Assembly: GCA_032622095.1 (NCBI GenBank)
Contig: CP136064.1
Coordinates: 47,197,573 to 47,261,572 of the forward strand
Source: Siphonodentalium dalli
Lineage: Eukaryota; Mollusca; Scaphopoda; Gadilida; Siphonodentaliidae
Direction of reading: 5' to 3'
DNA length: 64,000 bases
A model generated the notes under the pieces. It was not told the DNA's origin. It was given only the letters and a program-made list of their open reading frames with translations, and did not search any database. A program made the position numbers and the translations under genes. Below, piece by piece: positions 1 to 10,849 of this stretch. How positions within the stretch are numbered: the stretch's first letter is position 1; every line of letters starts with the position of its first letter.

Positions 1-660
1 CATCTGATCGCCAATTCGTGCGGTCTGAAGAGAGCACGCGATGGGCCAAATTTTGCCAGTGTCGGTTCAGTGTTGTGGGTCAGGGGAGGGGTGGTCCGGG
101 GTACCGATTTTGTATTCTTCTCCGAATCGGATGAAACTTGGAATATAACATCCATACCGCCAACCGATCTAGAAACTGAAAGAATTTCGAAAATCCATTG
201 AAAAATGTCAGAGTTGTGGGCCTTCAAACAATGCAAATTTGGCCCCATATGCTTGTGATCACATCTCCTCCGAAGATGTCGAACTTTGGATGTCATCTGA
301 TACGCCAATGCGTGCGGTCTGAAGAGAGCACGCGATGAGCCAAATTTTGCCAGTGTCGGTTCAGTGTTGTGGGTCAGGGGAGGGGTGGTCCGGGGTACCA
401 AAATTTATTTCGTCTCCGAATCATATGAAACTTGATATATAACATATACCATACACGTTGATCATAAAACTGAAAACAGATTGTAAATCCGTTAAAAAAT
501 GGCGGAGATTTGGGCCCCTCAAACTTTGAATGTGGGCCCGTATTCTTTCCAATAAACAAAATGTTATTCGTCTCTGAATCAGACAAAATTTATAACAAAT
601 AATCAATGTAAGTAGCTGATCACAATACTCAAAACAATTTTTAAATCCATTGGAAAATAA
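1..660. repeat. Tandem repeat, period about 294 bp
   Basis: Positions 1-110 and 295-405 are nearly identical (shared CGTGCGGTCTGAAGAGAGCA and GGTGGTCCGGGGTACC). The following parts (near 120-230, 410-520 and 570-660) repeat a motif of the type TCTCCGAATC...AAATCCATTG...GGAGTT...GGGCC with increasing divergence. This makes about 2.2 units, cut by the left end of the window. The short ORFs here are by-products of the repeat. Confidence 0.8.
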
Positions 661-839
661 CGGAGTTACGGGCTCTCAAAATTCGCATTTTGGGCCGGGT
701 TTGACTATTTCCCAATCCCGTCACCCAATTTCGAGGCAGGGGTGGGGTCACTCCCAAACACTTGAGATCAACCCACACATGTTAAGGGAAAGATATAATC
801 ATCCTAATTCATATTTTCCGTCCCTTAACTGCGATTTAT

Positions 840-1400
840 TGAGCTCATGATTTGCCCTATTATTATACTTCCATGGTGTAACCAAGGAAGTATATTGTTT
901 TTCTACTGAGGTCGTTTTCCGTTTATTTCGAAATACTCAGAAACTGATTGCAGTAGGAACGCGAAATCTCTAGCGAATATAGGCATCGAAGGTTTACTAG
1001 ATATAATGGTATCCGGATTTCCGCCCAATGTTTCTTGGCGGAGTTATGGCCCTTTTGCGATTATTTTTCATTGTTATTATTATTATACTTGACACTTTTG
1101 TAATCACTATTACTCGAAAAGTACAAGAAGTAGGACACTAAAACTTGGTAAGTAGGTTGGGGTACATGAGTTCTATGCCTATGGCCCATAACGATTTTGT
1201 CCGCGCTTTTATCGAGGAGTTATCTCCCTTTATTTGAAAAAATGTCATTTTATTATCTCGGAAATTATAAGAAGCAGAGCATCGAAAATTAGACCGTATG
1301 CACATCTCGATATGCACTACTGCCCACGGGCATAAAAACTTGTGTCCGCGCTTTCCCTGAAGAGTTACCGCCCATAGTTGGCAAACACACTAAACACCAG
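840..1400. repeat. Degenerate dispersed repeat with GAGTTATCTCCCTTT-type boxes
   Basis: Three related boxes recur about every 180 bp: GGCGGAGTTATGGCCCTTTT near 1037, GAGGAGTTATCTCCCTTT near 1215 and GAAGAGTTACCGCCCATAG near 1359. Each is preceded by a TCCGCNNTTT-like segment. It reads as a diverged tandem repeat with no coding content. Confidence 0.55.
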
Positions 1401-1589
1401 GATGAATAAACCATGGTTTTTTTTTTTTTTATTTTTATTTTTTTATAAGTACAGAGCTCTAAAAATTTTATTGCATATTCCGAATTGGACTAGAGACTAT
1501 GACACGAATATAGCGCTTAAAAATGTTTTTACCCAGGGCTTTCCGCGTTACGGTGTACGGAAATATTGCAACAATTTTTCCCGCCAAAT

Positions 1590-2390
1590 CCAAACCGGCT
1601 GATTAAAGAGCAAGATAATGTCGTAGCAAGTACGTTGACATACTTTATGTACGTGCCAGAAGTTTGACGGCTATACTATAAATGTAACATGCCCAATGGA
1701 GAATGCGTGTCAGGGTGGTTTGAGACTTTAGGAACATTCCACGAAAATTAGAAAGGGGGGAAAATTCAAACATCGATATAATTTTTTTTGACGAGTACAT
1801 CTGATGGCTAGTGTTCACGCGCATCTAGAGCACAATTTTCTAATTTTCAGATGGAACGGTTTACTCGTGAGAACGCTATATATCATAAATATGTATACTT
1901 ATGTAGTCTATCACTAGCCGATTTTTAGCCCCAAATCCAAACGGGCTAATGTAGGAGCGAGTTTCACGCAGGAGCATGTAAGCCGGTATAATGTAGGCAA
2001 GCCTACAAAATTTGACCGCTCTACTATAAACGCAACCTGCTCAAGGGAGTGTTTTTGTCGGTTGGGTTCAGATTTGGCAAATTCCACCGAAGATCAAATG
2101 GGGAAAATTACTCCGAAAATCAGATATTGAGATAAAAACTTTTCGACGAGTGGATGTGATAAGTAGTATCTAAACGCAAGATTAGTACGCTTTTTAAAGA
2201 TTTAGATTGGACGGTTTAACGCTGGTAGTGTATAACGTTGTAACGGGTGATATATATTACTGAAAATCAAACCCTCTCTTCATGACGCAAATTCAAACGG
2301 ACTTGTCAAGAAGCAAGGCAAATGCATGAACATGCTCACCGATATACTATATAGGTATGCCCGCTCTACTATACAAGTAACCTATTGTCA
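1590..2390. repeat. Diverged tandem repeat, period about 360 bp
   Basis: The order 'CAAATCCAAACGG...AAGCAAG/GAGCGAG...CTCTACTATAAA...AACCTGC' is seen near 1585-1700, again at 1930-2045 and again at 2290-2380. Intervening pieces such as GACGAGT and GATTTAGATTGGACGGTTTA also repeat. There are two and a bit copies. Confidence 0.6.
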
Positions 2391-2790
2391 CGATTTGACC
2401 TGTCCAAAACACTCCCCGGACAAAAGTTTCCCTAGGTATCAAATTTCGTCGAAATCCGTTCGCTTTACTCGATTTTACCTTGAACTGACCATTTCGAAGG
2501 TCAATGTCAGGTTGGGGTCACGATTTGACCCACCCAAAAGACTCCCCGGACAAAAGTACTCCTAGGCATCAAATTTGGTTGAAATCCGTCTGTTTTACCA
2601 GATTTGACCTTGGATTGACATTTTTGAAGGTCAACGTCATGTTGCGGTCACGATTCGACCCGTCCAAAACACTCCCTGGACAAAAGTACCCATATTTATC
2701 AAATTTTGTCAAAATCCGTCCAGCAGTTTTCCCGGTCATAGCTAACAGACAACCAAACAGACAGAAGTCCCAAAATATATATTAAATTTA
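2390..2790. repeat. Tandem repeat, about 128 bp, three copies
   Basis: Three consecutive units begin with GTCACGATTTGACC-like sequence near 2390, 2517 and 2646. Each carries CACTCCCCGGACAAAAGT and ATCAAATTTNGTNGAAATCCGT. The last unit runs into GGTCATAGCTAACAGACAACCAAACAGACAGA, a tail style common at the ends of dispersed invertebrate repeats. Confidence 0.85.
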
Positions 2791-3059
2791 GAAATGTTAA
2801 TGCAAGTGCACCATCATATCATAAGACACCAATACGTTGTCGCATGAAGAGGAACACACATATACGCATAGCACTCACATGGGATGGGATGGTATACCAT
2901 GGAAGTATATCTGATTCCATGGAATCTGACCTCTAGTTGTAAGTTGGTTTGGTTACCCCTCCCCCACACGGCCCATTGATACATGTTTGAATGCACACCT
3001 GTATGTAAAATGACCGATTATATATGTATATCTTTGGGTAATAAACATTTTTTTAAAGT

Positions 3060-4615
3060 ATTCATAGTCACCCAGTATACATATTCACCACACACATGAC
3101 CATATAACCACTCAGTATATACATATACACCCCACCAATGCCCATATAGTCACTCCACGTATACATATACACCTCACCAATGGCCATATAGCTAATTGCT
3201 TTGTACATATACACATCACCCATGGAATATGGCCACACTTGGGTATCCATGTACACCCACGCATGACCATACAACCATAATACATAATTCATGCACACAT
3301 GGTATACTCCTACACATGGCCATATTACCTATGGTCACTTCATGTATACCTGTTCTCCACATTCATGATCAGGGTCACTCCTTGTATAGCTATTCACCTC
3401 GCGATTGGTCATATGGTCACTCTCTGTATGCCTATTTGCGAAACCCAAGACCATAGGGTCACTCAAGAATAAAAACATATACACCCCACCCATGACATCA
3501 GAGTCACTCCAGGTATACATATACACCTCACCAATCTCCATATACTTTATGCACAAATACCTCACACTGTCACGCATGACCATGTAGCCGCAATTACGCA
3601 TGCCGGTACACCCCACAGATGACCATACAGCAATGAGTCACAATGCACGCACACCAGGCATACTCCATCGCACGAACCGTGACCATATAGCCACTCCCTG
3701 TATACATATTCACCACATTCGTGATCATACAGTCACTCAGTGTATACATATTCAACTCACCATTATCCATACAGTATCCATACAGTATACAAATTCACCA
3801 CACGCATGACCATATAGCCACTCAATATATACATATACGCCTCACCCATGATCATATATCATAGAGTCATTCCACAAATACATATACACATCACCAATGG
3901 CAATACATTTCCAGATGTACAAATACCCCACACACGGCCACTAATACCTTCCAGGCTTGCATATGCATCTCACACATGCCAATTCAACCACTTGTCGATA
4001 CTCATACGCCCCATTCATGATTATAGGTCTACTCCCTGTATACCAATACACTACCAATGGCAATACATCCGCAACAGATATACATATAATCCCACCCATT
4101 GCGATAAAGGCACCGATATATACCCACATAGCCGCTAATGACGATCCAGCTATGAAAATACACATCAATAATGACCGTACAGTCATTCAATGTACAGCTA
4201 ACACATTACCCATAACAATACAACCACTCCCTATTTATCCATACATCCCACCTATGATTCTACAACCAACATATGTATGCATATACACCAATCTGCAACA
4301 ATACAGCCACCATTGTATATTTCTACATACCACCCATGACCATACAGTCACTCCATATATACATATACAACATACAGATGACCATACTCGCATTATACAC
4401 ATACACCACATCGATGACCATACAGCCACATCAGGTATATCAGTACAACCACACATAACCATGCAGCCACTCCGTGTATACCTATTCATCCCACCATGGA
4501 CACCCATCCCATGACCATATAGTCAATCCTTGTATACCTATTCACATCATTCATAACCATGCATTAACTCCCTGTATACCCATTCACCTGACATATGACT
4601 GTACAGCCACTTCCT
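3060..4615. repeat. 42-bp minisatellite, roughly 37 diverged copies
   Basis: The monomer is close to CACTCNNTATACATATACAC followed by CTCACCAATGACCATATAGT. Starts at 3069, 3109 and 3151 give a period of 40-42 bp. Divergence between copies is high and rises towards the right end. All the tyrosine- and histidine-rich ORFs on both strands here are readings of the monomer, not genes. Confidence 0.9.
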
Positions 4616-6116
4616 GGCTGTCATCTACGATATACACTCTATATTAAGATGATCAATTTTGATGCTAATGGGCCAGAGTAGCCACATTATTATGATCCCT
4701 CTCAGTTCCGTTTCAAAGTTCTGCCCATTTCCTTTCAAAAACATGGCCAGCATATCAAAAGAAGTTTTCGGCAAAATTCCATACTTCATCCTTTGAAATG
4801 AATTTGCCATGTCTCGTAATTAAGGTACTGGGACAATCATAATAGAACATTCAGTTGTCATGGGATTAAGTAACATGCTTAATAACCAAGCGAGTTGCAA
4901 TTTGCTACCTTTTCAAAACAGCAGAGAATAATGTTCGGGATATACCAAGTTTGGTTGCCATTATGCAAGCCATCTTGAGTAATTTTTTTCTAAAAACACC
5001 TCAATGTGACACTTTTAAGAGAGCTCAAAACAATAAACACCTTTAATACCAAAGATAGTTCCATTTTACTTGAAAAAATGGTCCAAACCTGAAAAGTTAA
5101 TTTTTGCTTATTTAGATGTCACGTTTGTTAGAGGAAAATACAATATTTCTGGTAATGTCTGGTATGTATTATCCAGGTGCATCAGCAATGTTAGTATTCA
5201 GTGTATAAAAGACATATTAGTCGATTTTATTCATCAACCACAACTTGTAAGTGATTGCAGGGCGCGCTGGGGCAATGTCTACTATTTTCCATAATTTGGC
5301 CGCCAACTTAGCGGTAATTTTGAGTCAAAGTGACAACTTTGGTTTCATTGAGTTGGACTATTCATAAGTTAAGGTATGCACAGTTCTGTTCATATGATTT
5401 TGAAATATAACTAGAATCACAATGGTTAATGAAATATTTTAGCCTAATGCGCTAGAGTTGTGTCATAGCTTCACAACAATATGTACATATGTATATATTT
5501 GTCAATAATTTCTCTCTGTAATGTTCATCAAACTGAGTTATAGTGCCTCGTCTAAAAAAAATGTGGCCATGTTGGACGCCTTCTTGTTTCGTGTCCATGC
5601 GGCGACATTGTTTTCGTGTTAGCATTGCTTAAAATTTGAGGGACATAACAAGGAAGAAAATGAGTGGGGTGAAGCTAAGCCATGTGGTGTGGGGTGACCC
5701 TGTTAACTTCCAGAGTATTATATTTTCGTTTTTATTGCCTTCACTTGACCTTTTGACCTTTGGTGACGTCATCAACGAGAAAATAATTTATTGTTTTCTA
5801 CAACCTGAGGATAGAATATTCCGGTATCTACAAAATAACATATCACCTGATAAAATCCAATCATATTGACATCACTAATGATCACTTATATGGGATACCG
5901 TTTCCCCCACCCCATCATAATCGCAAAAAAAATGGTAACTGAGTAAGGCTAAAAATTTACCCAGTAGGTACACTTGGGCCCAAAATATTTGCTGTTAGAA
6001 TTTTTCGTGAATAATGCACATTAAGGTACATGAAAGTACCAAAGACGTTAAGTCATGTGGGTGCACGAGGGGTCCTACCAGCCCATGGACTAATATTTGT
6101 CTAACACGAGGAAAAT
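4616..6116. other. No gene recognised
   Basis: Unique-looking AT-rich sequence with short ORFs only. No protein family, RNA gene or mobile element could be recognised on either strand. If the astacin gene continues past its sixth exon, this lies downstream of or within it. Confidence 0.5.
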
Positions 6117-6307
6117 TCACACCCCGATTTGTTTTCTTAAACTAATTAGCAGTTTTCGACTGGTCACTGGGGACGGCACAGGACACATGGAGACGACCAT
6201 ACGGTATGAGAACATTTTGAAATCTGGACATGAAAATGACAAAATCCTAGTATCCTTAGCCCCAAGCTGTCCAATTGTTGGACATTTCCAACCTGACACC
6301 GGGCTGG
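6117..6307 (-). pseudogene. Possible frameshifted C-terminal astacin exon
   Basis: After the donor of the 6367-6570 exon, the minus strand offers a pyrimidine-rich acceptor (TTCCATTTCCAG) ending at 6308, which would give an intron of about 59 bp. The in-phase reading starts PGVRLEMSNN and stops after about 15 codons. Past a GGGG run, the neighbouring frame is open and reads ILSFSCPDFKMF...CPVP, resembling the LS..D...M...Y.C end of astacin domains. One base too many or too few in the G run would join the two frames. It may be a disabled last exon, a sequencing error or chance; the spacing is longer than usual. Confidence 0.3.
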
Positions 6308-6366
6308 AAATGGAATTACGCAAACATGTGAGTTTTGTGGGTGGTCACTATCTGGTGTATACTTAC

Positions 6367-6570
6367 ATTTCTTCCATAATGCATGACACTGTTGTAGTCG
6401 TATGCTGTGCCAAAGCTGGATGTATTAGTTGCACTCAGCTTTTCGAAATTTTTCTCAGTTCCAGATTCGATGTTCTCGTAGTTTATTTGAATGAAGTCGT
6501 CTCGATCTGCTCGATTCTGTTCGTGGTACAACCCGAGCAAATGTCCTATTTCGTGCACAATGACTCCGTT
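6367..6570 (-). CDS. Astacin metalloprotease, exon 6 (zinc site and Met-turn)
   Basis: This exon holds the catalytic centre of a secreted zinc endopeptidase of family M12A. Its 68 codons include HEIGHLLGLYHE, which matches HExxHxxGxxHE with three zinc-binding histidines and the catalytic glutamate. RADRDD follows, as in the family, and then SVMHYG, the Met-turn with the tyrosine that acts as fifth ligand. In the assembled precursor these are residues about 201-211 and 256-261. The exon is bounded by acceptor TTTATACAG before 6570 and donor GTAAGT after 6367, both in phase 0, which fits the phase-0 end of exon 5. There is no stop or frameshift. The C-terminal part of the domain, with its last cysteine, is missing from this exon. 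Confidence 0.93.
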
Positions 6571-6621
6571 CTGTATAAACAGAGATATAGCTTTGATATA
6601 GGTTACATTTAAAGCGTATAA

Positions 6622-6860
6622 TTAGATAATATAGTGCAGCGGCCAAAAGCGGTCGGGTACCCCCACCACGGTAGAACAAGATGAAACCAAATATTTTTGA
6701 TGGAGAAATATATATTGTTCACGAAAATGGTAGTGACAAATAACGGAATTGGTGGTTGCTATTGTCAAATCAACGATGAACGATACCCACCAGTGACTTT
6801 TCCAGACATTAACGATTTTGGTAAAGCGAGCCCTGTAGTTATGTCCTAACTTATTTGCCA
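6622..6860 (+). repeat. Dispersed repeat, inverted relative to 10462-10742
   Basis: Read on the plus strand, this segment matches the reverse complement of 10462-10742. Shared pieces include AGTGCAGCGGCCAAAA, CGGTAGAACAAG, ATATATATTGTTCACGAAAA, TAACGGAATTGGTGGT and GATGAACGATA. The two copies lie on either side of the roughly 190-bp satellite. No protein was recognised; the better-preserved minus-strand copy has an open frame (YCQMDDERYPP) that is broken here. Confidence 0.8.
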
Positions 6861-6869
6861 ACATTGTTA

Positions 6870-9340
6870 TAGAAGCTTTGAACACACCGCGAACTGAAAG
6901 AATATGATCTTAATATTAACTGAGTGTGTGTACAAAGGATAGCTATAAAAGGAAATACACAATGTTTGTGGGTGAAATTGTGTGGCAATTTACAAAATGC
7001 GGCTGCGTGGCAAATATGAAAGGCGAATTTTCTATTTTTCGAAAACACTATACCCGATTTAAAGTCTTGAACACAATACCCGAAGCTCGCTATATTAAAA
7101 GAGATTGTAACTGGAAGGTAGTGCTATCAGAGAACACATAATTTGTATGGGTGACTTGTGCCTGTGTCGCTTTATACAAAGCTGTTGTTAAATAAGATAG
7201 ACAAATTTGCTTTGTTTTGAGGACCCTCTACACAATTGAAGTGTTAAAGTTGAACAAACCACGAACTGAAAGGAAAGGATTGCTAACTAATGGGGAAATG
7301 GAAGTAATATCAGGACATATACAACTGTATATAGATGGGTTGGTTCCCGAAAGCCTTTGGTACTTTACAAAAATCGGATGGCAAACGCCAAATAAAAAGG
7401 CGAATATTTTTTATTTTGTGGGACCCCTTTATAAGCCCATTAAACTCTTGAACACACGATGCGCCGAATATATATTATTATTAACCAACAGTGTGAACGA
7501 AAGGTAGTACTATCAGGGAATATACAATATTTATATGGGTACTATGGTTCCTAAAATCCTAGGGTACATTACAAAAGGTTGCTGGCAAATAAGAAAATTG
7601 AATTTTCTTTGAGCCCCTACCCTATTAATGTCTTAAACACCACGAATTGAACGGATATGTTCTCAATATTAACTGAGGGTGTGGAAATACACATCTTTAA
7701 TGGATAGGTTGGTTTCCGAATGTCTGGGACACTTTACAAAAAAGTGGCAAGCAATCGAGAAAGGCGAATTCTCACTGTTTTTGGGTCAACATAACCCATT
7801 GGAATTCTTGGGCACACACTGAACTGAATATATACGCTCTCAATATTAACTTAATGAGTGAACGAAAAGTAGTGCTATCAATGATTATACACAATTTGTA
7901 TGGGTGGTTTGTTTGCCGAAATCCTGGGGCACTTTACAAAAGGCGGCTGGCAAGTACAAAATGTGGATTTTCTTTGTTTTGGGGCCACTCTACCCCATTT
8001 GAAGTCTTGAACACACCATGAACTGAACGGATGTGCTCCCAATATTAAATGAATGTGTACAGCAATGGACGCTATATCAATAAATTTACATCATTTATAG
8101 ATGGGTTGGTTCTTAAATGGCTGGGTCACTTTACAAAAAGCGGTTGGCAAATGAGAAGGGCGAATACTCACAGTTTTGGGAGACCCCTTAACCCATTTAA
8201 TATCTGGAACACATCATGAAATGGAGTTATATTGTCTCTTACTTAGGTAAGTGTGTGAACGAAAGGTAGTGCTGTCATGGAGTTATCAATATATATGGGT
8301 GGTTTGATTCCCTCGAAATCCTGGGGAACTTTACAAAAGGCTGCTGCCAAACACGAAAGGCTAATTTCCTATGCTTTGAGGACCCCACTATCCCACTATA
8401 AGTCATAAACAAATGATATGCTCTCAATGTTAACTGAGGGTGTGGGCAAATGGTTGTATTATCCGGAAATACGCATGCATCTGTTATGGATGAGATGGTT
8501 CCCGAAAGCCTATGGCGCTTTACAACAAGAAGCGGCCGGTAAACGAAAAGGGCTAATTTTCACTGTCTTAGGGGACTCCAATCCCTATTTGAAGTCTTGA
8601 ACACACCACTAGCTGAAGGCATGTGCTATCAGTATCACCCGATATTGTGGCGGCCGAATAGCTGTTCTATCAGAAAAGATGCACCGTGACACTTTAAGGG
8701 ACCCTACCCAATGTATACCATTGAACCATCATGAATTGAATGGTTGTGCTCTCAAACGACTATCTGGATAAATGGCTATTCATCAGGAAATACACAATTG
8801 TTATAGATGGGTTGGTACCCGACAGCCAGGGACACTTTGCACAAAGCGACTGGCAAATAAATACTGCGAGTTTTCACTGTTTTATTACCCCTACCCATTT
8901 TGAAGACTAGAACACACTACGAACTGGGACGATATCCTCATTGGCTGAATGTATGGACAATAGCTAGTTGTATAAGGACGTACACAATTTATATAGATTG
9001 GTTGGGTCCAGAAAGCATGAGCACTTAACGAAAAGTGGCTGAAAAATAAGAAAGGCAAAATTTTGAGGACTTGAAGACACCACATGCTGAAATGATATGA
9101 TCTCAATATTAACTGATGGTTTGACCAAAGGTTAGCTTTTTATCGGGATATACACATAAGCTTGTTCCCTAAAGCCTGCAAAGTGTGACACTTCACAACA
9201 AGCGGCTGGCAAATGTTCACTGTTTTATGTAACCCTGCCCTATTTGAAGTCTTGAACACATGTACTGAAGGGATTATGCTCTCAATATCAACATAATGTT
9301 GTGACTTAATGGCTATTCTATTCGACACTATGCGACATAT
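6870..9340. repeat. Satellite, about 190-bp unit, 13-14 diverged copies
   Basis: Each unit contains, in order, a CTTGAACACACCACGAACTGAA-like box, CTCAATATTAACTGAGTG, GTGCTATCAGGGAATACACA, ATGGGTTGGTTCCCGAAAGCC, CTTTACAAAAAGCGGCTGGC and a GGGACCCCTACCCATTTGA-like box. The first box is found near 6875, 7066, 7247, 7448, 7632, 7807, 8005, 8203, 8404, 8596, 8728, 8906, 9070 and 9250. Spacings run from about 130 to 200 bp. Units are diverged and some are shortened. The array lies in the intron between exons 5 and 6 of the astacin gene. Confidence 0.88.
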
Positions 9341-10461
9341 AAGGCTGTGCTGGTTTCCGACAGCATGTCGTCGTAACTCCATTTTGGTGGGAAATGAGTA
9401 TTTGATATCATTCGAATCGTGATAAAACATCCAATCCGATGGGCCAAACTGTGTTTGCATTGGATGGGAAATATTCTCACAAGCCATAAGGTCGTATGTC
9501 CAACAGCAGACAATCGGATGCTTCAGGTTGTCCACGTGATTTCTGTTTTGTGTTTGTAAATTCTCAAATGTGTGCTATATGGTCGTATCTCCATGTTAGT
9601 CACATGATCATTTGGTGATTTAAATTTTGTGATTGTTCCACAAATTTCTGTATGATGATGCACATGAGTGAATATTCATTATGTAGAATAGGCACTGTTT
9701 AGTTCATAGACACATGCGATTGCCACCATATTTAGCTTAATCTGTATTTATTAGCACAACTTCCTTACAGCACGGAAACCAATCGTCGTTGGCGTACGCA
9801 AAAGGTCGTATCTCCAAACAAGTTATTGCTTTTAAAAAGCTCAGCATGGTTTCAATGCTTTTCACGAAGTTTGCACAAACGACAGTGTTATGAAAATCGC
9901 TTTGTTTTCGAGATAAATGTTTAAACCGCGTCAAATATTTTGATATTTTCACGATGACTAAGTTCCTGTGTTCCACACAAAAGAGATTTCTGATAAAATA
10001 ACATTCGGTATGGGGCATAGAAGTTCAGTACTAGGGCCATTGTATTCAGGACATACCAATAAGTAACTTAAGCAATTTTCCCGGGCTCAATTTGCAACAA
10101 ACGAGTCATATTGGGTCCCATTATGATAAATTGGTAAATTTGGTAAAGTTCTTAACAAAAATGTGTAATTTTTCGACCAAAAACGTGTTTGGGGGTGCAG
10201 CTCAAATCCATTATTTCGCAAACTGTTCTAAATTTCTGTTAAATTATTGCTGCATATGCTTGTCAGATAACTGCCACACCATACGGGTTATATATTTCGG
10301 CATTATAGCAATACCCATTTAAATGATATTTGAAAAATAATATTTTTGTGAAAAAGACTGATTTTCCATAAAAAGTAAATGTTTCGGTTCCAAAAGGCAG
10401 GAAAATCTAAATTAACCAACTCTTTTTTCACATCAAATATATGTATGTTACGATATAGTAA
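9341..10461. other. No gene recognised; scattered GGTCGTATCTCCA motif
   Basis: AT-rich sequence with no recognisable gene. A short motif of the form GGTCGTATNTCC appears near 9491, 9581 and 9805, suggesting an old repeat. The ORFs of 80-130 codons on the minus strand have no family signature I can defend. Confidence 0.45.
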
Positions 10462-10742
10462 TTTTAACCCCAACAATATTGGCAAATGGGTTAGGACATA
10501 GCCACAGAGCTCGCTTTACCAACATCGTTAATTTCTGAGGAAAAATCACTGGTGGATATCGTTCATCGTCCATTTGACAGTAGCCACCACCAATTCCGTT
10601 ATTTTTAACTATCATTTTCGTGAACAATATATATTTATTCTTCAAAAAAGTTGGTTTTAACTTGTTCTACCGTGGGTTGGGGTATCTCGAAAAATAGAGC
10701 TTTTTGGTCGCTTTTTGGCCGCTGCACTATTATGTGTAATAG
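10462..10742 (-). repeat. Dispersed repeat, inverted copy of 6622-6860
   Basis: This is the better-preserved copy of the repeat described at 6622-6860, in the opposite orientation. On the minus strand it carries an open frame containing GIGGGYCQMDDERYPPVIF. That frame is broken in the other copy, so it may descend from a coding part of a mobile element. I could not assign a family. Confidence 0.75.
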
Positions 10743-10767
10743 CTCAAAATTACAGTAAAAATATATA

Positions 10768-10800
10768 ACTAGCTGGTGGACCCGACTTCGTCCGGGCTGT
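10768..10800 (+). repeat. Short motif resembling LINE/SINE tails
   Basis: ACTAGCTGGTGGACCCGACT followed by TCGTCCGGGCT resembles the CCCG..CTTCG.CCGGG box seen at the ends of some dispersed repeats (RTE- or Penelope-type) in invertebrate genomes. Only the motif is visible, and the assignment rests on resemblance. Confidence 0.3.
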
Positions 10801-10849
10801 TTTCCTCCATATGTACACACATGACATGCGTGGTGGCGAGGTGTGTACA

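Noticed and set aside
3068-4514. Several ORFs of 60-185 codons on both strands, rich in Tyr, His and Met
   Set aside because: All are readings of the 42-bp minisatellite.
9140-9535. Minus-strand ORF with WTYD and LRRH, faintly recalling ligand-gated channel segments
   Set aside because: The order and spacing do not fit the family and part of it is encoded by the recurring GGTCGTATNTCC motif.
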